Source of the DNA: Lunularia cruciata
Lineage: Eukaryota > Streptophyta > Marchantiopsida > Lunulariales > Lunulariaceae
Assembly (NCBI GenBank): GCA_948567375.1
Contig: OX419755.1
Span: 76,282,931-76,346,930, forward strand
Length of the DNA: 64,000 nt
Reading direction: 5' to 3'
The position numbers and the translations under genes were made by a program. Position 1 is the stretch's first letter. Each line of letters starts with the position of its first letter. A model generated the notes under the pieces. That model worked only from the letters and a program-made list of their open reading frames with translations. It did no database searches and was not told the origin of the DNA. Shown here in pieces: positions 13,215-24,415 of this stretch.

Positions 13215-13292
13215 ACCCGAAGTCATGTAAACCCGAAGTCCAAAGTACGAAATCCGAAATCACATTGACCCGAAGACACTTTGACCCGAAGT
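13215..13292. promoter_or_regulatory. Cluster of ACCCGAAG repeats in C-LTR3
   Basis: ACCCGAAGT occurs at 13215, 13231 and 13284, and ACCCGAAGA at 13268. Start-to-start spacings are 16, 37 and 16 bp. Related ATCCGAAAT and CCAAAGT lie between. The word is the CpG form of the arms of the palindrome in the long C LTRs (ACCCAAAGT or ACCTGAAGT). It may be a repeated binding site in the LTR upstream region (inference). Confidence 0.45.
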
Positions 13293-15187
13293 ACACTTAC
13301 TCCAGAAACTTCAAATGCTTGTAACTTCTTCTACGCACGTCTAAACTTTGCAATTTTGGTGGCAATGGAATGCCCTGAACAAGACGCTTCCAACGAGATA
13401 TAACATGCTTGATTTGGAGTTGTGGTCAGTGAGATATGGTCCCCGCAAGAATCCTGACCTACCACTTCTATTTCTCTTTCGAAATCTGATCCGAGTTTTT
13501 CCCTCTTCTGACACGAAGTAAGCTTCTTCGGGTCTGATCCAAACCAAGCCCTTCTTCCTCTTACATGAAATTGACTTCCTCGGGTCTGATCAAAACACAA
13601 TTTTGCACTCATTTCTTCTCCATTTGGTTTCAATTTGGTTTCAGCAAGTCATTTCTTCTTCAAAACTCGTCCAAAATGAAAAATGTGGTTACCATAAAAA
13701 GTGAGGGAGAGCCAAAAGTCCAGCAATCGGTGGTAGTAAGTGAGGCTGGTGAGGCAATGGTAGAGAACAAGCCAAGACCCAAAGCAATGGAGGAGTATCC
13801 CGTGGGGCCGAGTTCAAGAGGCCAAGACAAAGACAATGCCAACACGATGAAGATACAAAGATCACAACTTTGGATGAAGGAGCCAATGACGTAGGAGAAG
13901 ACTCCAGACAAAGGTGGCAATGATGAAGAAGAAAACTTTGGCGGGATAACATATTTGACAAAGGTGGTCATACCCTTGCTTGAGCTGTTGAAAGAACATC
14001 AGAGAGGAATTGCCCAAGATCAAAGGAAAGGGATGAATGAGCTGCAGGTGGTGAAGCATATGTTGAATGAAGTGCAAGAGCTACAGGAGCATCAAGTCCA
14101 AAGAAATAAAGAAATTGAAGATCTTCGGAGGGAGGAAGACTCAAGGAAGAAAACGCTAAGTCTGATACAAGGAAGTTGCGCAGAGAAGGAGAAGGAATTT
14201 CAGAAGCAAGCCGGAGAGTTGAAGAAGCAGGCAATGTGGCTGAGCAAGATGAAGGAGGAAGTGAGTGATGTGCACATCGAGAATGTCCATTTGAAGGCGA
14301 TGACCATCATGATGGAGCAGGAGTTGGACAGCTTGAAGAAGAGTGCCGCAGCAAAAGATCAAGCATGGCAGAGAGAGTTGGCGACCAGACAAGAAGAAGA
14401 AGAGCAATTGCGAGAACTTGTCAAGAGTGCAAAACAACAGAATATGCAGTATGTAGAGGAGAAGAAGATGCTTGCTGCAGAATGCGAAGACGAGTTGAAG
14501 ATGTATCGGGAGGAGTTGAAGGTAGAACGCTCTCGAGGATATGAGTCGGAATCAGTAGGAGAAGTGGCAAGGAAATTAAGAGCAATCTTGAGCACGGAGG
14601 CTGAAGGGAGATTGGAAGAAGCTCGCCTACATGAGTTAAAGTTGCTGGTGCAAGAAACTCGGAAGCGAAGAGCCAAGGACATGGACATGAACACATTGTT
14701 GATCCGGTTGAGAGAGCGTGTAGATAGGAAAATGTTAGAGGTCAAGAATAATGTTAGTCTTAGGTTGGATTTAGTCAATTTGGAGTTAGAGAAAATTCGG
14801 ACTAGTGTGATAGTGGAGAAGAAACCTGATGTGGCAGACATAGGAGTGCAAGTGTCATCGGACTTGAGGATTGACACATTAGAGAAGAGTGGGTTGGAAA
14901 ATAAGAGTGTAGATAGATTACCCGTGAACTCAATTGTAGATTGTAGTGAAGAAGTTGTAGAATTAGTGAAGAAATTAGTAGAATCAGTCGTACCCTGAAG
15001 AATGAGAAATAGTAAGAAGATCATCGGGTTTGGAAGCCGATGATGAGGTAGACATTGGATCGGGCTAAGTGTCGATTTTGAGATAGGAAAAGGCAGATAT
15101 GAACCAATAGACTGTCACTTGGGATCTGTAGGTAGGAAGGGATGTTAGGAAGCGGTGCTAGGTAGGCAAGTTTGCCATTTGCTTTAG

Positions 15188-15195
15188 TATTTAAG
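15188..15195 (+). promoter_or_regulatory. TATA-like box, distal promoter of C-LTR2
   Basis: TATTTAAG about 680 bp before the LTR end and after the ORF. It is conserved as CTTAAATA on the plus strand in minus-strand C LTRs (2809-2816, 37514-37521, 48600-48607). This is the expected place for the genomic-RNA promoter at the U3/R border. Confidence 0.5.
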
Positions 15196-15866
15196 TGGAG
15201 CAATCGCAGTATTATGCTATTCAGTATTCATCTTTCTGAAGATAGATAAAGCGAAGTGCTGTTCTCAATACTCATTGCTTAAGCTTAATTCCGATTGTCA
15301 ATTTTGTGTGTGTGTTTGGGAGTGTGTGGAGAATTTCAAAGAGCAAGTTAGTGTGTCTGTGGATGTTGGAATCTACAGCCTTGATCTTCATTCTGTGTGT
15401 TTGATCCTGAGTGAAGTGCATCAGAGCAATGCCTTGACAGGTCTGAGAGGAATTGTAGTGTTGTTAGTATTCTGCATTGGTGAGTGCAGCATGAAGTTGA
15501 TGTGAAGCAATTTCAATCAAGGAAGTTGTGCCTTCAGTGGAAGGGTGGAACACAATTCTGAGGCAAAATCGGTCTTTGTAGTGAAGTGCCATCTTTGGGA
15601 GAATCTGAATCATCACAATCAAGAGTTGTTTGGATAGAATTTACTATGATGTGATTATATGTGTGTATTCATGACAAGTTGTCAAGATTGTGAGCTTGTT
15701 ACTCTCTTCTGGGTGTAGTTTCTACCTGAGAGATTAAAGAAGAACTCAAGAAGAACTGCAATTGTGACATTTGTCTTCGTATTTGACCAATTTTGGGTAG
15801 CATCTGTGCGGGAACAAACTTTACTGACCCGATTACCGCAAAAGTGATATTTGCCGGGTTGTCACA

Positions 15867-16976
15867 AGAAGAGTGAACATCCTTTGCAAAACAAGCTCCC
15901 TTTTTCTCTTGTACCAAAAGCTCCAAATTAAGACCCTTGGAGTTTGAGCACTCTCTCTTCTCATACTTTCTCTCAACCACATCTATGGATGCTATCCCCT
16001 CACCTTTGTTGGGATTAGGAGCCACTTGGGTTTCACTACCTCCCTCTTTCCCTCTATTGGCTCACCATAACCCCTTCCTCCATGGTAAGTGGAATTTGGG
16101 CAATTCTTTTGGATATAGCCTCTTCTTCCACAACCAAAACAATTTCTATCATTGAAATTGTTGGCTAGTTGACCTCTTCTATATGGATAGTTTCCATAAA
16201 TCCTAGGCCCTCCCCCTACATTCTGATCCACCTCTATCTTCTCCCATAGTTGCACCACATTGATCTTGAGATTTGCAAGTTGTTCTGTGATGGTTTGAAG
16301 TGGATCTTTTGGTGGAGGTGTAAGAACTGGAGCAACTACTACTTGTGGTGCAACCCTTGCCACCAGAGTATCAGAAGTTCCACCATACTTATAGCCTTGA
16401 AGAGGATGCACAATCTCCTTCACCACTAAATCACTCTCATCCCTTCCAAACTCTCCTCCATACGAATTGCAATCTTGATAGCTTCAACCTTGGAAGAAGG
16501 TTTCTCATACCTTGCTTCTAATTTGTGGTCTCAATCCTCCCACAAAATTCTTGGTGAGCATGGACCCTATGCCAATCATAGTAGTCTCCACATCATCTCC
16601 ACCCTTCCTCAACACTATGTGAAATCTGGACTCTAACTTTTCCACTCTTTCCACATAGACTCTCACTTTCTCTCCATCTCCTTGCTTGAGAAATGTAACC
16701 TCATTTATCAATCTATCATAACTCTCATCAGAAAGAAATTTCTCAATGAGTGCTGAAGTCAAAGTCTCCCAAGACTCCTTCCCCATCTCTCCTCTCTCTC
16801 TTTTGGTATTCTGACTCATACCATGTAAGTGCTGCATCCTCAAAGAAATCTGCTAATAATGAGGCCCACTCATTCTTCCTCCTCTCATTGTTTCCTATGC
16901 AAGCTCTCTTGAAGTCTCTCACAAAGGCCTCTACATCTTTTCCATCCTTGCCAAAGAAAACCAAAAGTTTCCCCAT
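15867..16976 (-). pseudogene. Family A gag, N-terminal and zinc-knuckle part (A1)
   Basis: Gag read from ATG 16976 (start GKLLVFFGKDGKDVEAF) downward. The capsid-like region includes FVRDFKRACIGNNERR and ALTWYESEYQKRERRD. A frame change near 16790 follows, then LTSALIEKFL, VRVYVERVEKLESRFH and KNFVGGLRPQIRSK. The CCHC zinc knuckle is CFGCGRRGYIQKNCP (Tyr replaces the usual His, so zinc binding is probably lost). The frame is cut at 15867 by C-LTR2 and resumes at 10268. A2 gives the uninterrupted layout. Confidence 0.87.
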
Positions 16977-17198
16977 CTTAACCCCTCACTATCTTTCTTT
17001 TCTCTCAATTTTTTTTTCTCTCACTCTATTACTAATAGAGGATATATATGACTAACACCATCTGAGAATAATCCACTCTAGGGAACACAAAAGGTTCAGG
17101 TTGCTCCAAGATTTCTATAGCAACATCAAATCCTAAAGTGCATTTTAATCTAACTCTCATGGATAATTTATCCATAAGTTGAAAGATTATCTCCATCA

Positions 17199-18493
17199 CT
17201 AATCTTGAGAACTAGCTAATGAATGTGATAGTATTTCTGTAGCTGTACTAAGACTCTCTCCAAGATCCTTCACCAAAGTCTCCAAAAGTGATTTTACTCC
17301 ACTACACTCATGTCCTTTTGGAAGTCCTTCCACTCCACAAACCTCACACAACTCCTTGGCCTTAGATCTTCTCCCTCCTAATCTTGGTGAAGAAGGTCCA
17401 ACATGCAAACCCAAGTCAAGTAAGCCTCTCCTTTCTCTCAATCTCTTGCTCTCAGAGGTAAATGGCCATGAACTTGCCTTATGTCCCTTCTCTCCACATA
17501 GAAAGCACTTAGACTCACTCTTTCCTCCAAGTGGTGTAGGTTTTTGGATCCTCTCAACACTCTCTTCAAATTCTATTGTAAACTCTCTTTTCCTCAAATC
17601 CACCCCTACAATCACCTCAAACCCTTGGGGAACCTCACATAATCTCAATTTCCACTCTTGATGACCCTCCATGTTCCCAAGATGAATCTAAACACTCAAA
17701 CATGCTTTTTGTTGCTCTCAAACTCCTCATGCATGAGATCTCCACTTTGCAGAATTGACCCTTCCTCACAATGTCACTCAAATCTACCAACCTGTATGTG
17801 AAAATCCTTTGAAATTTTCCACACTTGATCACAACTCCAGGGCGTCCCTCCTTGCAAAATTTCAGATCTTTTGATTGAGCCATTTGGCCTTGACATCTTT
17901 CTATTCAGCACACATATTTCAGATTTGGTCTGAGAACCACCCCCCTCACTTAAAAAACTCATAACTCCTTGCGCAAGAATGGTCTCTCTCTAAATTTTGT
18001 GGCAGTAGGTAGGATAAAATTCACTGAATTTTCTTGGAAATTTTCAGAATAATTCACTAGAAATTGAAGAAATGGCAGACTCTGTACAATTTTCCAACGA
18101 GCATGTTGTTGCGGGAGCACTTTACCCTATCAACTTTCAAAATTTCTAGCACAGTGTGTATAGTAGCTCTGATAATAATTTGAAGTGAGATAACTGAAAG
18201 ATAACCCAAGATATCATGTGTAGAAATTTCAAATCCAGATCTCAAACTTGAGATTTTGCCCAAAATCACCTTAATCCCCAAAATCTGCAATCCACCTCAC
18301 ACAGTCTATCCAATTCCTCTCATGTGTACAATATGTACAAAATAACCTCAAAGACATGATAATGAACTACATGGTATACAAATTGATCATGGTTCTCTAA
18401 CATAAGTTCAACACTCTACTCTCCTAATGTTCTCTCCAAGTGAGCTCTCATAGCCTCCTTTTGCCTAATATAGAATTAAACGCGGAACATTAT
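17199..18493 (-). pseudogene. Extra ORF between PBS and gag (ORF0), A1
   Basis: Broken ORF of about 430 codons upstream of gag. Readable blocks: 18290-18057, 17962-17774, 17883-17635 and 17672-17199. The last holds a zinc knuckle CFLCGEKGHKASSWP (final Cys changed to Trp; intact in A2) and then a second Cys/His cluster CEVCGVEGLPKGHEC. Neither is the gag zinc knuckle, which lies further on. No known function recognised. Tat/Ogre elements also carry an ORF1 before gag, but I see no sequence match that would prove kinship. Confidence 0.6.
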
Positions 18494-18509
18494 CTTGCCT
18501 TCTAGAGAG

Positions 18510-18527
18510 GTCCCGACAATGGAACCA
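18510..18527 (-). other. Primer binding site of A1
   Basis: Minus-strand TGGTTCCATTGTCGGGAC, four bases after the LTR end. It resembles the plant tRNA-Asp PBS (TGGCGCCGTTGCCGGGGA) with several mismatches. A2 reads TGGTTCCGTTACCGGGAC and A4 TGGTTCCATTACCAAGAC, so the CC-to-TT change after TGG is family-wide. Confidence 0.65.
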
Positions 18528-18531
18528 AAAA

Positions 18532-19224
18532 TGTAAGCCAACCTGTCTCTCACTCAGGATAAACCTCTGATGGCTATTATGGTAGCGCACCATGGACTAA
18601 GAAGGCAAGGAACCCCAACTCCATCATACTCCTTCAAGGCTAACACTCCAAGACTCAAGACATTGCTCACTACAGAACTCAATGAGAGAGAGATAGTTGC
18701 AAATGAAAGGATGATGAGTACCTCCTCATCCCTTGTTTATATACTTGTGAAATAGTTATGCACCAAAGTTACTAATTACAATAGTAACTCAAGTTACTAG
18801 ACTTAAAGTCAAGTAAAGTCAAAAAAGTAGAAAGGAATATCCATTCACATGGGCATATTCCCCTAAGCATGTGGTCTTATCTTGACCCAACCACTAAGTC
18901 AAGGATTCCTTCACATGGGCTATCCTTGGACTAAAGAAGAATCCAAAACAAAAAGGCTTGCGGGCCCAAGAGTTCTCAACTCTTTCCTCAAAGCCAAACA
19001 CCTAGGAATGATACAAAGTCAACACACTAAAATCCAAAATAGTGGTGCTCATCTTTTCTACTTCCTCTAAAGTAAGGTCCCATCTATCTTAGCTATGACT
19101 AACTTTAGCTAATCATGACTAATGTAGAATCATCCTTTATCTCTATATAAATAATATCTCTCAAGTACTTGAAATACCAAGCTAAATATCACAATACCAC
19201 ACACATGCATAAATAGGTGTTACA
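18532..19224 (-). repeat. 5' LTR of A1
   Basis: 693 bp, uninterrupted. It carries a plus-strand-visible TTTATATACTTGTG (minus strand TATATAAA, a TATA box) near 18736 and the recurrent small antisense ORF that appears in every family A LTR. It serves as the reference for the empty site of C-LTR1. Confidence 0.93.
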
Positions 19225-21879
19225 AGACAAGAGTGCAAGAGTGAGGAAATTTCAAGGAGACTCTTGTTGATGTAGTGACAAGACAACAAGGGAAATGTTT
19301 CAAGAGAAGACCTGCACCTGAACGTAGGTTTGGACAGGAACTGATAGGGAATTTCCCTAAAGGAGAAAACTTGCTTGGGTATAGAAAAGAAAGTGCAGTG
19401 TGGAGTGAAGAACTGGAATTCCAAGGTGAAGGGCTGATTGTCAAGATATGAGGTTTTGGATGTGAAATATTTACATGAACTGGAGGACCAATGTACAAGA
19501 GAATGAAAAATTGGCAGAAAGGGCTTCAAGAGAATATGCTTGAGAGAGAAACCTTGCTGTTAAGTTGATGACAAGGCAGCAGAAATTGTGAAAGTGGTTC
19601 AAGGAATGATCTTATTGAGAAGATGGCAAGGCTCTACGAGAAGGTGAATGTTTCGAGTGGCTAGGAGTGTGGAGTGGAGATGCTTCACATAAGTTGACAA
19701 GATAAAAATATCATGGAGGTGAGGACAGGAGTGTGAAGATTGTAAGGACACAAAGTGTTTTAGCAGAAGTTGTCCAGACAATGGATGTGGATGTTAGAAA
19801 TTTTTGCAGCTGGACTAGTCTCAATTTGAGATATGTGCAAGAGAGGATGTGGAAGAGACCAAGATTGTGCTGGCTGTATTTTTCCCTTTGTTTGTTTAGT
19901 TGACAGCTATTGGTGCTTAGGGTAAGTCATTGTGTTAATTGGAATTGGCTGTTTCTCTTGAGTTTATAAATATTGAGATAAGGATGTGAAGAGATCGGAG
20001 TGGCTTGTGGATGAATGTATTCATTGTGAACTATGAGTAGTGTCAAGAAGAAGAACTCTGTTCTTGGAGCTTCCAGTCAGGTCAGAATAGTCAAATCAAC
20101 TTGCTGACCAGTGAGCTCAGAGATGAGTATGACCTTGGCTTGCAAACTGGTAGCAAAGCCCACCTGATCCAACTCAAGAGCCCAAGTGTTGTAGGATAGA
20201 AACAAGCCCTAAGAGAACATGAGAATTAAAACCATCTGAATAGTCTCAACACAATGGATCTAGAAAGGCTTCAGGTAGAACAACTACGGGTTGGGTCTTC
20301 CATCAACAGGGAAGCTACTTTTGGATGGAAGATTAGAACCTAAACAACTTATGGAACACCTTACAATCCATCAAAGACTAGGAAAAATTAAGCCCAAGCA
20401 GCCAAGTGCTTGGTGCACTCTCAAGGCCTACAAAACCCCAAAACACTAGTGAGCATCACTTGGATTCTCTTAGCTAGAATGGGTGTGGCTTGACTATAAT
20501 CAGTGCCTAGTTGTTGATAGTTTATAGAGTGACAGATCAAGTATTGATCTAAGTTGAGTTGAGTCTAGAGTTGTAAACAATCTGATTACATCAAAGAAGT
20601 GAAGTCAAGGGGAAATTGGGTGTAGGAATTGAGAGTGTTGGTGGTATCTCCAAGACTTGCTAATCATTGGTAGCTTGATTGGAGCTCAGGTTTTCCCTAA
20701 TGTACAAAAGCTCATTCAATTGATGCAAATTTGGTGGTGAGATAGACGCTATGCGGAAGCGCTGGCCAATTTTTGAACAAAGAAGAAGCAAATTTTTGAG
20801 CAGTGGTTGTGATTTTGAGCTTAGGAGGTGAAGGCAACACCAATTTGTTGCAAGTTGGGCTCAAAAAGTAAAATTGAAGGTGAAGTTGGGAACCTATCCT
20901 TGTGAATTTGTGATTTGGAGAATTTTGTTTTCTCAATTTGGCTAGAGTGAAGAGTTAGCAGAGGATTTGACAGTCAGCCAAATTTAGTTTTTAATGTCAG
21001 AGTTTTGCTAGAGTTTACTCAGATTTTGGCCAGATTAGGAGTTCCGTTGGTTAGCCAGATTTAGAGGATTTTTGCAAGTTTAGAGGAGTTTTGCAAATTT
21101 AGAGGAGTTTTGCCACATTTGGAGAGAGTTCAAACTAGCAAGAAGAAAGGCCTCATTTGAAGCTTGTATTAGGAGTTCCGTTGGTTAGCCAAATTTAGAT
21201 GAGTTTTGCAAGTTTAGAGAAGTTTTGCAAATCTAGAGGAGTTTTGCCAAATTTGGAGAGAGTTCAAACTAGCAAGAAGAAAGGCCTGATTTGGGCATTT
21301 ACAAGCTTCAAGGCATAGGGTTGTGGGCTATGAGAGGCTACAAAGGGCCAAAAGGGCCAACAAGCTGGCGTGAGGCTAGCTAGTTTAGAGTAGATCTTGG
21401 TCATTGTCTGGCAAAATTTGCCCATCCTTGCTAGATTGTGTGCAATAGGGTTTGACCCCTAGATCTCTTGTTCCTAAACTGGTGCTCTAGCCAAGTGGTC
21501 CACCCTCACTTGTCATTCTAGTGACTATGCCACTGTTATCTATACACTTGTAGCTTTGGCTAGGAGAGGCAGTTTGATCTCATTCTTGGTGATCCTGGTC
21601 GCTTAGAACGTAGATACAAACTTCTCTTATGTCAAATGCTAAATGGTGGTAGAGTCAGTCCTGTGTTGCTTAATGAGATGGAGGGTTTTTGTTTAGATTT
21701 CTTGTGATTGGACTATCTTCATTCTTTGCTTCATGTTTGTGCACCACATTTGTGTGAGGTGCCCTAAATTTAGAGCATTGGTGCTCTAGTGTGCTCTTTG
21801 TAGCAAGGTTGGAGTGATGACCAATCAGACTACCTTTGTTTCTCTCTAGTGAGGTAGGAAGTGATGACCTGCAGACCGT
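19225..21879. other. Unassigned noncoding stretch
   Basis: No gene seen. 19225-20040 resembles the flank left of A1 in style and contains a TATAAATATT at about 19965, so it could be the LTR of an old element, possibly family D, but no partner LTR is visible. 20040-21000 has no coding signal. Stops occur in all frames. Confidence 0.4.
21036..21301. repeat. Two tandem copies of a 133-bp unit
   Basis: TTAGGAGTTCCGTTGG begins at 21036 and again at 21169, and the following sequence repeats to about 21301. Inside each unit, TTTAGAGGAGTTTTGC is itself repeated two or three times. Confidence 0.8.
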
Positions 21880-24415
21880 GAGAGTATGTGTTGTGATGGT
21901 AGGTTACAGGTCGCCTTTTCTCCTAGTGTAGTTATCTCAGTTAGAGTTACATTAGTGGGTGGTGTTCCATGGGTATTGGCACTTGCTGGTGCTCAATTGT
22001 TGTTGGCACTTGGTGGAGAACTTGCGGTTCCAATTTGCGGTTGTGGTTTGTGGTTACATTTGGTGGTTCCAATTTATGGTTACTTTATCACAACAGAGTA
22101 CTTTGGGGATTCTAGAGGAGTTAGCCCTATAGTGCGTAGTGGGTTCACTTAGGGTGGCACTCGGTATTAGCCTATATCTCAAGTCCCAATGAGGGAGGAG
22201 ATTGACTTTGAGTTGGAGTTTGACATAGGAGTTGATTCAATTGAGAGTGCACTTGGCTTATCCGCACTATTTTTGTGGGACATGGATGAGATTTATGGGG
22301 CCTCCAAAGGCCCTAGGCATTACTCTATACAGTGGGTACCATTGAGTTGGATGACTTCATCTAAGAGTTTGATAGTTAGTGTGATTTGCAGCAGATGCAG
22401 AACCCAACTTTGTTTACACCCCTCATGCCATGGAAGAAGTTGTTTCAATATTTGGAGGGTCCACCAATAGATGACTACTAGGAGTTTAGGAGAGCTCATT
22501 TGGAGGAGATTGAGTTATAGAGATAGTATTGGTCTCCAAACTATGTCTCTATTACTTCAAGCTTGGTTGCCATGAGTAGATCTACTATACCCATGAGTTC
22601 TAGCTCAAGTAGTGTTGGTGGAGGTACCACTACAAGAAGTGGTGTGGTATTGGGGTTTAACCCCATGGTGGAGTTCTTCTAGTGTTTGAGGCAGAACTAC
22701 CAGAGAGTATGGACTGACAAGCTAAAGAGCTTGCAGGAGTTCCAGCGGAAGGCTAGAGAGAGCCTACGCAAGGCATACACTTGCATGAGGTGGCTGATAA
22801 GCTTCACTCAAGGAGTTACTAAGGCCCAAGCAGTCTAGTTTTGGTATGAGATACTAGAGAGGGAGTTGCAACATAGAGTTCATGATGCTATGTTGTTATA
22901 GGCTACTTTGTCTACTTTGGCAATAGTTTGTGGTTTGGTTGAGCGTATTGAGCTCAACGTGGTGGAGGAGAGGGTAGTGACATCTGGATTTGGTAGTGAG
23001 ACCTCATTTACAACTATTACTTCTTCTAGAGTGCAGCAGAGTGCACCACGCCCAATTGGTTTTTGAGGATAGGGTGGATAGTCCAGATCCTATGGAGCAA
23101 GTGGAGGGCCTAGTATAGCTAGACCCTTACCTTCCTTTTTAGGTCAACAGCAGCCAGTGAGTGGTAGAGTTGCTTGTTGGACTTGTGGTGTACCTTACCA
23201 TATGAGAGAGTGTACTCAAGGCAATGGACTTGATACCTCTGGTGCATTGCAACCAACATAGAGGCAGTGTGAGCATGGCCACAAATTTGGTCACACTAGT
23301 GATTGGTGCTTTGACCTACACTTGGATTTATGGAGTGGTAGGGCTACTATGGTAGGTAGTAGAGGAGCTCTAGTTCATAGAGGACAAGGTGGTAGAGGTG
23401 GTGGTAAGGGATCTACACCTAGTAGAAGTGCAGTACCCACCCTTGCTTATGATATAGCTATGGCTATTCAGTTTGAGTAGTTGGAGCAGAGATAGGCTAG
23501 TATGGCCATTGCTAAGAGGAGATCAGATTCAGGTGCTGAGGCTTCCAACTCATATGTTGGTGATAGAGATGCTTTGGACTTCGTGTGTGGAGCAACACAT
23601 GTGGATGCATCTATAGCAGTGACTAAGAGTGCAGTACGTGCTCCTGAGCCTAGAGGAGCCTAAGTGGAGTTGGACCCATAGAGAGGAGAGATTGGGAGAC
23701 ATGTTAGACTTCCTTAGTCTTTCACGCTATATGAGGCATTGCAGACCACATCCATGGCTCCTAGATGTCCTAGTGCAAGTGTGGTAGGTGGTGATGGGGT
23801 GCATGATAGACTACCTACTAGTCAGCCACCTGCTACCACACAAACTGAGTCGAGCATGATACTGGAGGTGGCTCAACTAATTATGTGGTGCACTTTGTTT
23901 TCGGCCAATGACATGTTTACATTGGGAGTTGACCCAACCCCTGTGTTCTAGTTGGCTGCCATGCTTTGTAAGAGTAGGGATGATGCAATTCCTACTACTA
24001 GAGCAGAGGTGGTTGATAGTGGAGCTAACTTGGTTGAGGAGCATGGGATCCATTCAACAACCAGTCTTTTATGGCAAGTAGTAACGGCTAGACTGGAGGA
24101 CTTGCCAGCTAGATCGGCCTTTGAGAGAGTGCAGTTCACACTTGGTGCTATCTTATTGGATAAACAAAGGGGGATTTTCCATTTGGTGGGACCTTCAAGG
24201 AAGGTCTATACACCATAAAGAGTCTTGTTAGACTCTAATGTATAGCCCTTCATGTTAGAGAGGGTTGTAGTAGTCGGTCTGGAGTTATGGAAGACCAATG
24301 TGGAGAGGTGTCCATTTCAAATCTAGACATCTCTAGGTGGTGGTTTGACACAATACATCACACGTGGAGAGCTTGTTATTTAGGTTCAGCTTGGTCATCC
24401 AACTGATAGCTTGGT
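21880..24415 (+). pseudogene. Decayed gag of gypsy family D
   Basis: Many stops, but retroelement gag features remain in plus orientation. An old capsid-like stretch lies near 22680-22980 (WTDKLKSLQEFQRKARESL, then VERIELNVVEE). A CCHC knuckle, CWTCGVPYHMREC, is near 23170-23215, and a second Cys/His box, CEHGHKFGHTSDWC, near 23268-23310. Protease-region sequence begins at about 24116. It differs from the gag of families A and C. The copy ends at the C-LTR4 insertion at 24415. Confidence 0.7.
24116..24415 (+). repeat. 300-bp direct duplication, left copy
   Basis: Begins GGCCTTTGAGAGAGTGC and ends GATAGCTTGGT, directly against the left end of C-LTR4. A second copy at 36035-36334 directly follows its right end. 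I count about 13 differences in 300 aligned positions. Family D protease-region sequence. Confidence 0.88.

Larger units (their letters stand above)
11803..13696 (-). mobile_element. Short C-like solo LTR (C-LTR3) nested in C-LTR2
   Basis: TG...CA-type element on the minus strand: TATGGTAACCAC start at 13696, ending GTTGTCACA at 11803. Perfect TSD AAAAG at 11798-11802 and 13697-13701. The 3' 0.8 kb is nearly the same as other C LTRs. The 5' half is different and lacks the N-terminal ORF domain, giving only 1894 bp. It lies opposite in orientation to its host LTR, and it interrupts the host ORF in the acidic linker. Confidence 0.88.
10622..15068 (+). pseudogene. LTR-encoded coiled-coil protein remnant (C-LTR2)
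   Basis: About 2.55 kb of coding sequence after removing the nested LTR. Exon-like blocks: 10622-11527 (IQRVDVVARIEVLVRL, FLAWNWNFSF, KRGNPARWTESDW, GYKVESYRDPIQRSI, RQMVVNWRIG), 11531-11802 (LDEETESQEDLEEEELTL), then across the insertion to 13702-13892 (EGEPKVQQSVVV) and 13955-14998 (long coiled coil, ending DRKMLEVKNNVSLRLDLV and VQVSSDLRIDTLEKSG). Only two in-frame TAG stops (11527 and about 13893) and a 3' frameshift near 15000 break it. A TATAAAA at 10642 lies downstream of the first ATG, so the real start may be the ATG near 10719. The 1044-nt open coiled-coil block is one of the longest intact C-LTR ORF segments here. Confidence 0.78.
10269..15866 (+). mobile_element. Solo LTR of family C, divergent subfamily (C-LTR2)
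   Basis: Starts TGTGGTACCCAC at 10269 and ends GCCGGGTTGTCACA at 15866. Perfect 5-bp target duplication AGAAG at 10264-10268 and 15867-15871. The empty site is readable in A2 gag near 30165. Without the nested element 11803-13696 and its TSD it is about 3.7 kb, the standard C-LTR length. It is the most divergent long C LTR here but keeps the whole ORF layout. Confidence 0.92.
2026..19224 (-). mobile_element. Ty3/gypsy element A1 (family A), interrupted by C LTRs
   Basis: Complete family A element read on the minus strand: 5' LTR 18532-19224, PBS at 18510-18527, upstream ORF, gag, protease, RT, RNase H, integrase, polypurine tract, 3' LTR 2026-6508. The two LTRs (693 bp, and 692 bp once its insertion is removed) look about 99% identical by eye, so A1 is fairly young. 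It was later hit by two solo C LTRs, 2122-5907 in the 3' LTR and 10269-15866 in gag. Flanks are GGAC on the left (2022-2025) and AGAC on the right (19225-19228), an imperfect 4-bp target duplication. The coding region carries several stops and frameshifts, so the copy is dead. Confidence 0.92.

Noticed and set aside
11803..15866. A 4-kb unit with terminal inverted repeats (TGTGACAACCCGGC at both ends), like a DNA transposon
   Set aside because: The ends are the 3' ends of two C LTRs in opposite orientation, each with its own separate TSD (AAAAG and AGAAG).
21440..21520. tRNA-like boxes (TAGCCAAGTGG and GGGTTTGACCCC)
   Set aside because: The A-box-like word lies after the B-box-like word on the same strand, and no cloverleaf can be folded; not a tRNA or clear SINE head.
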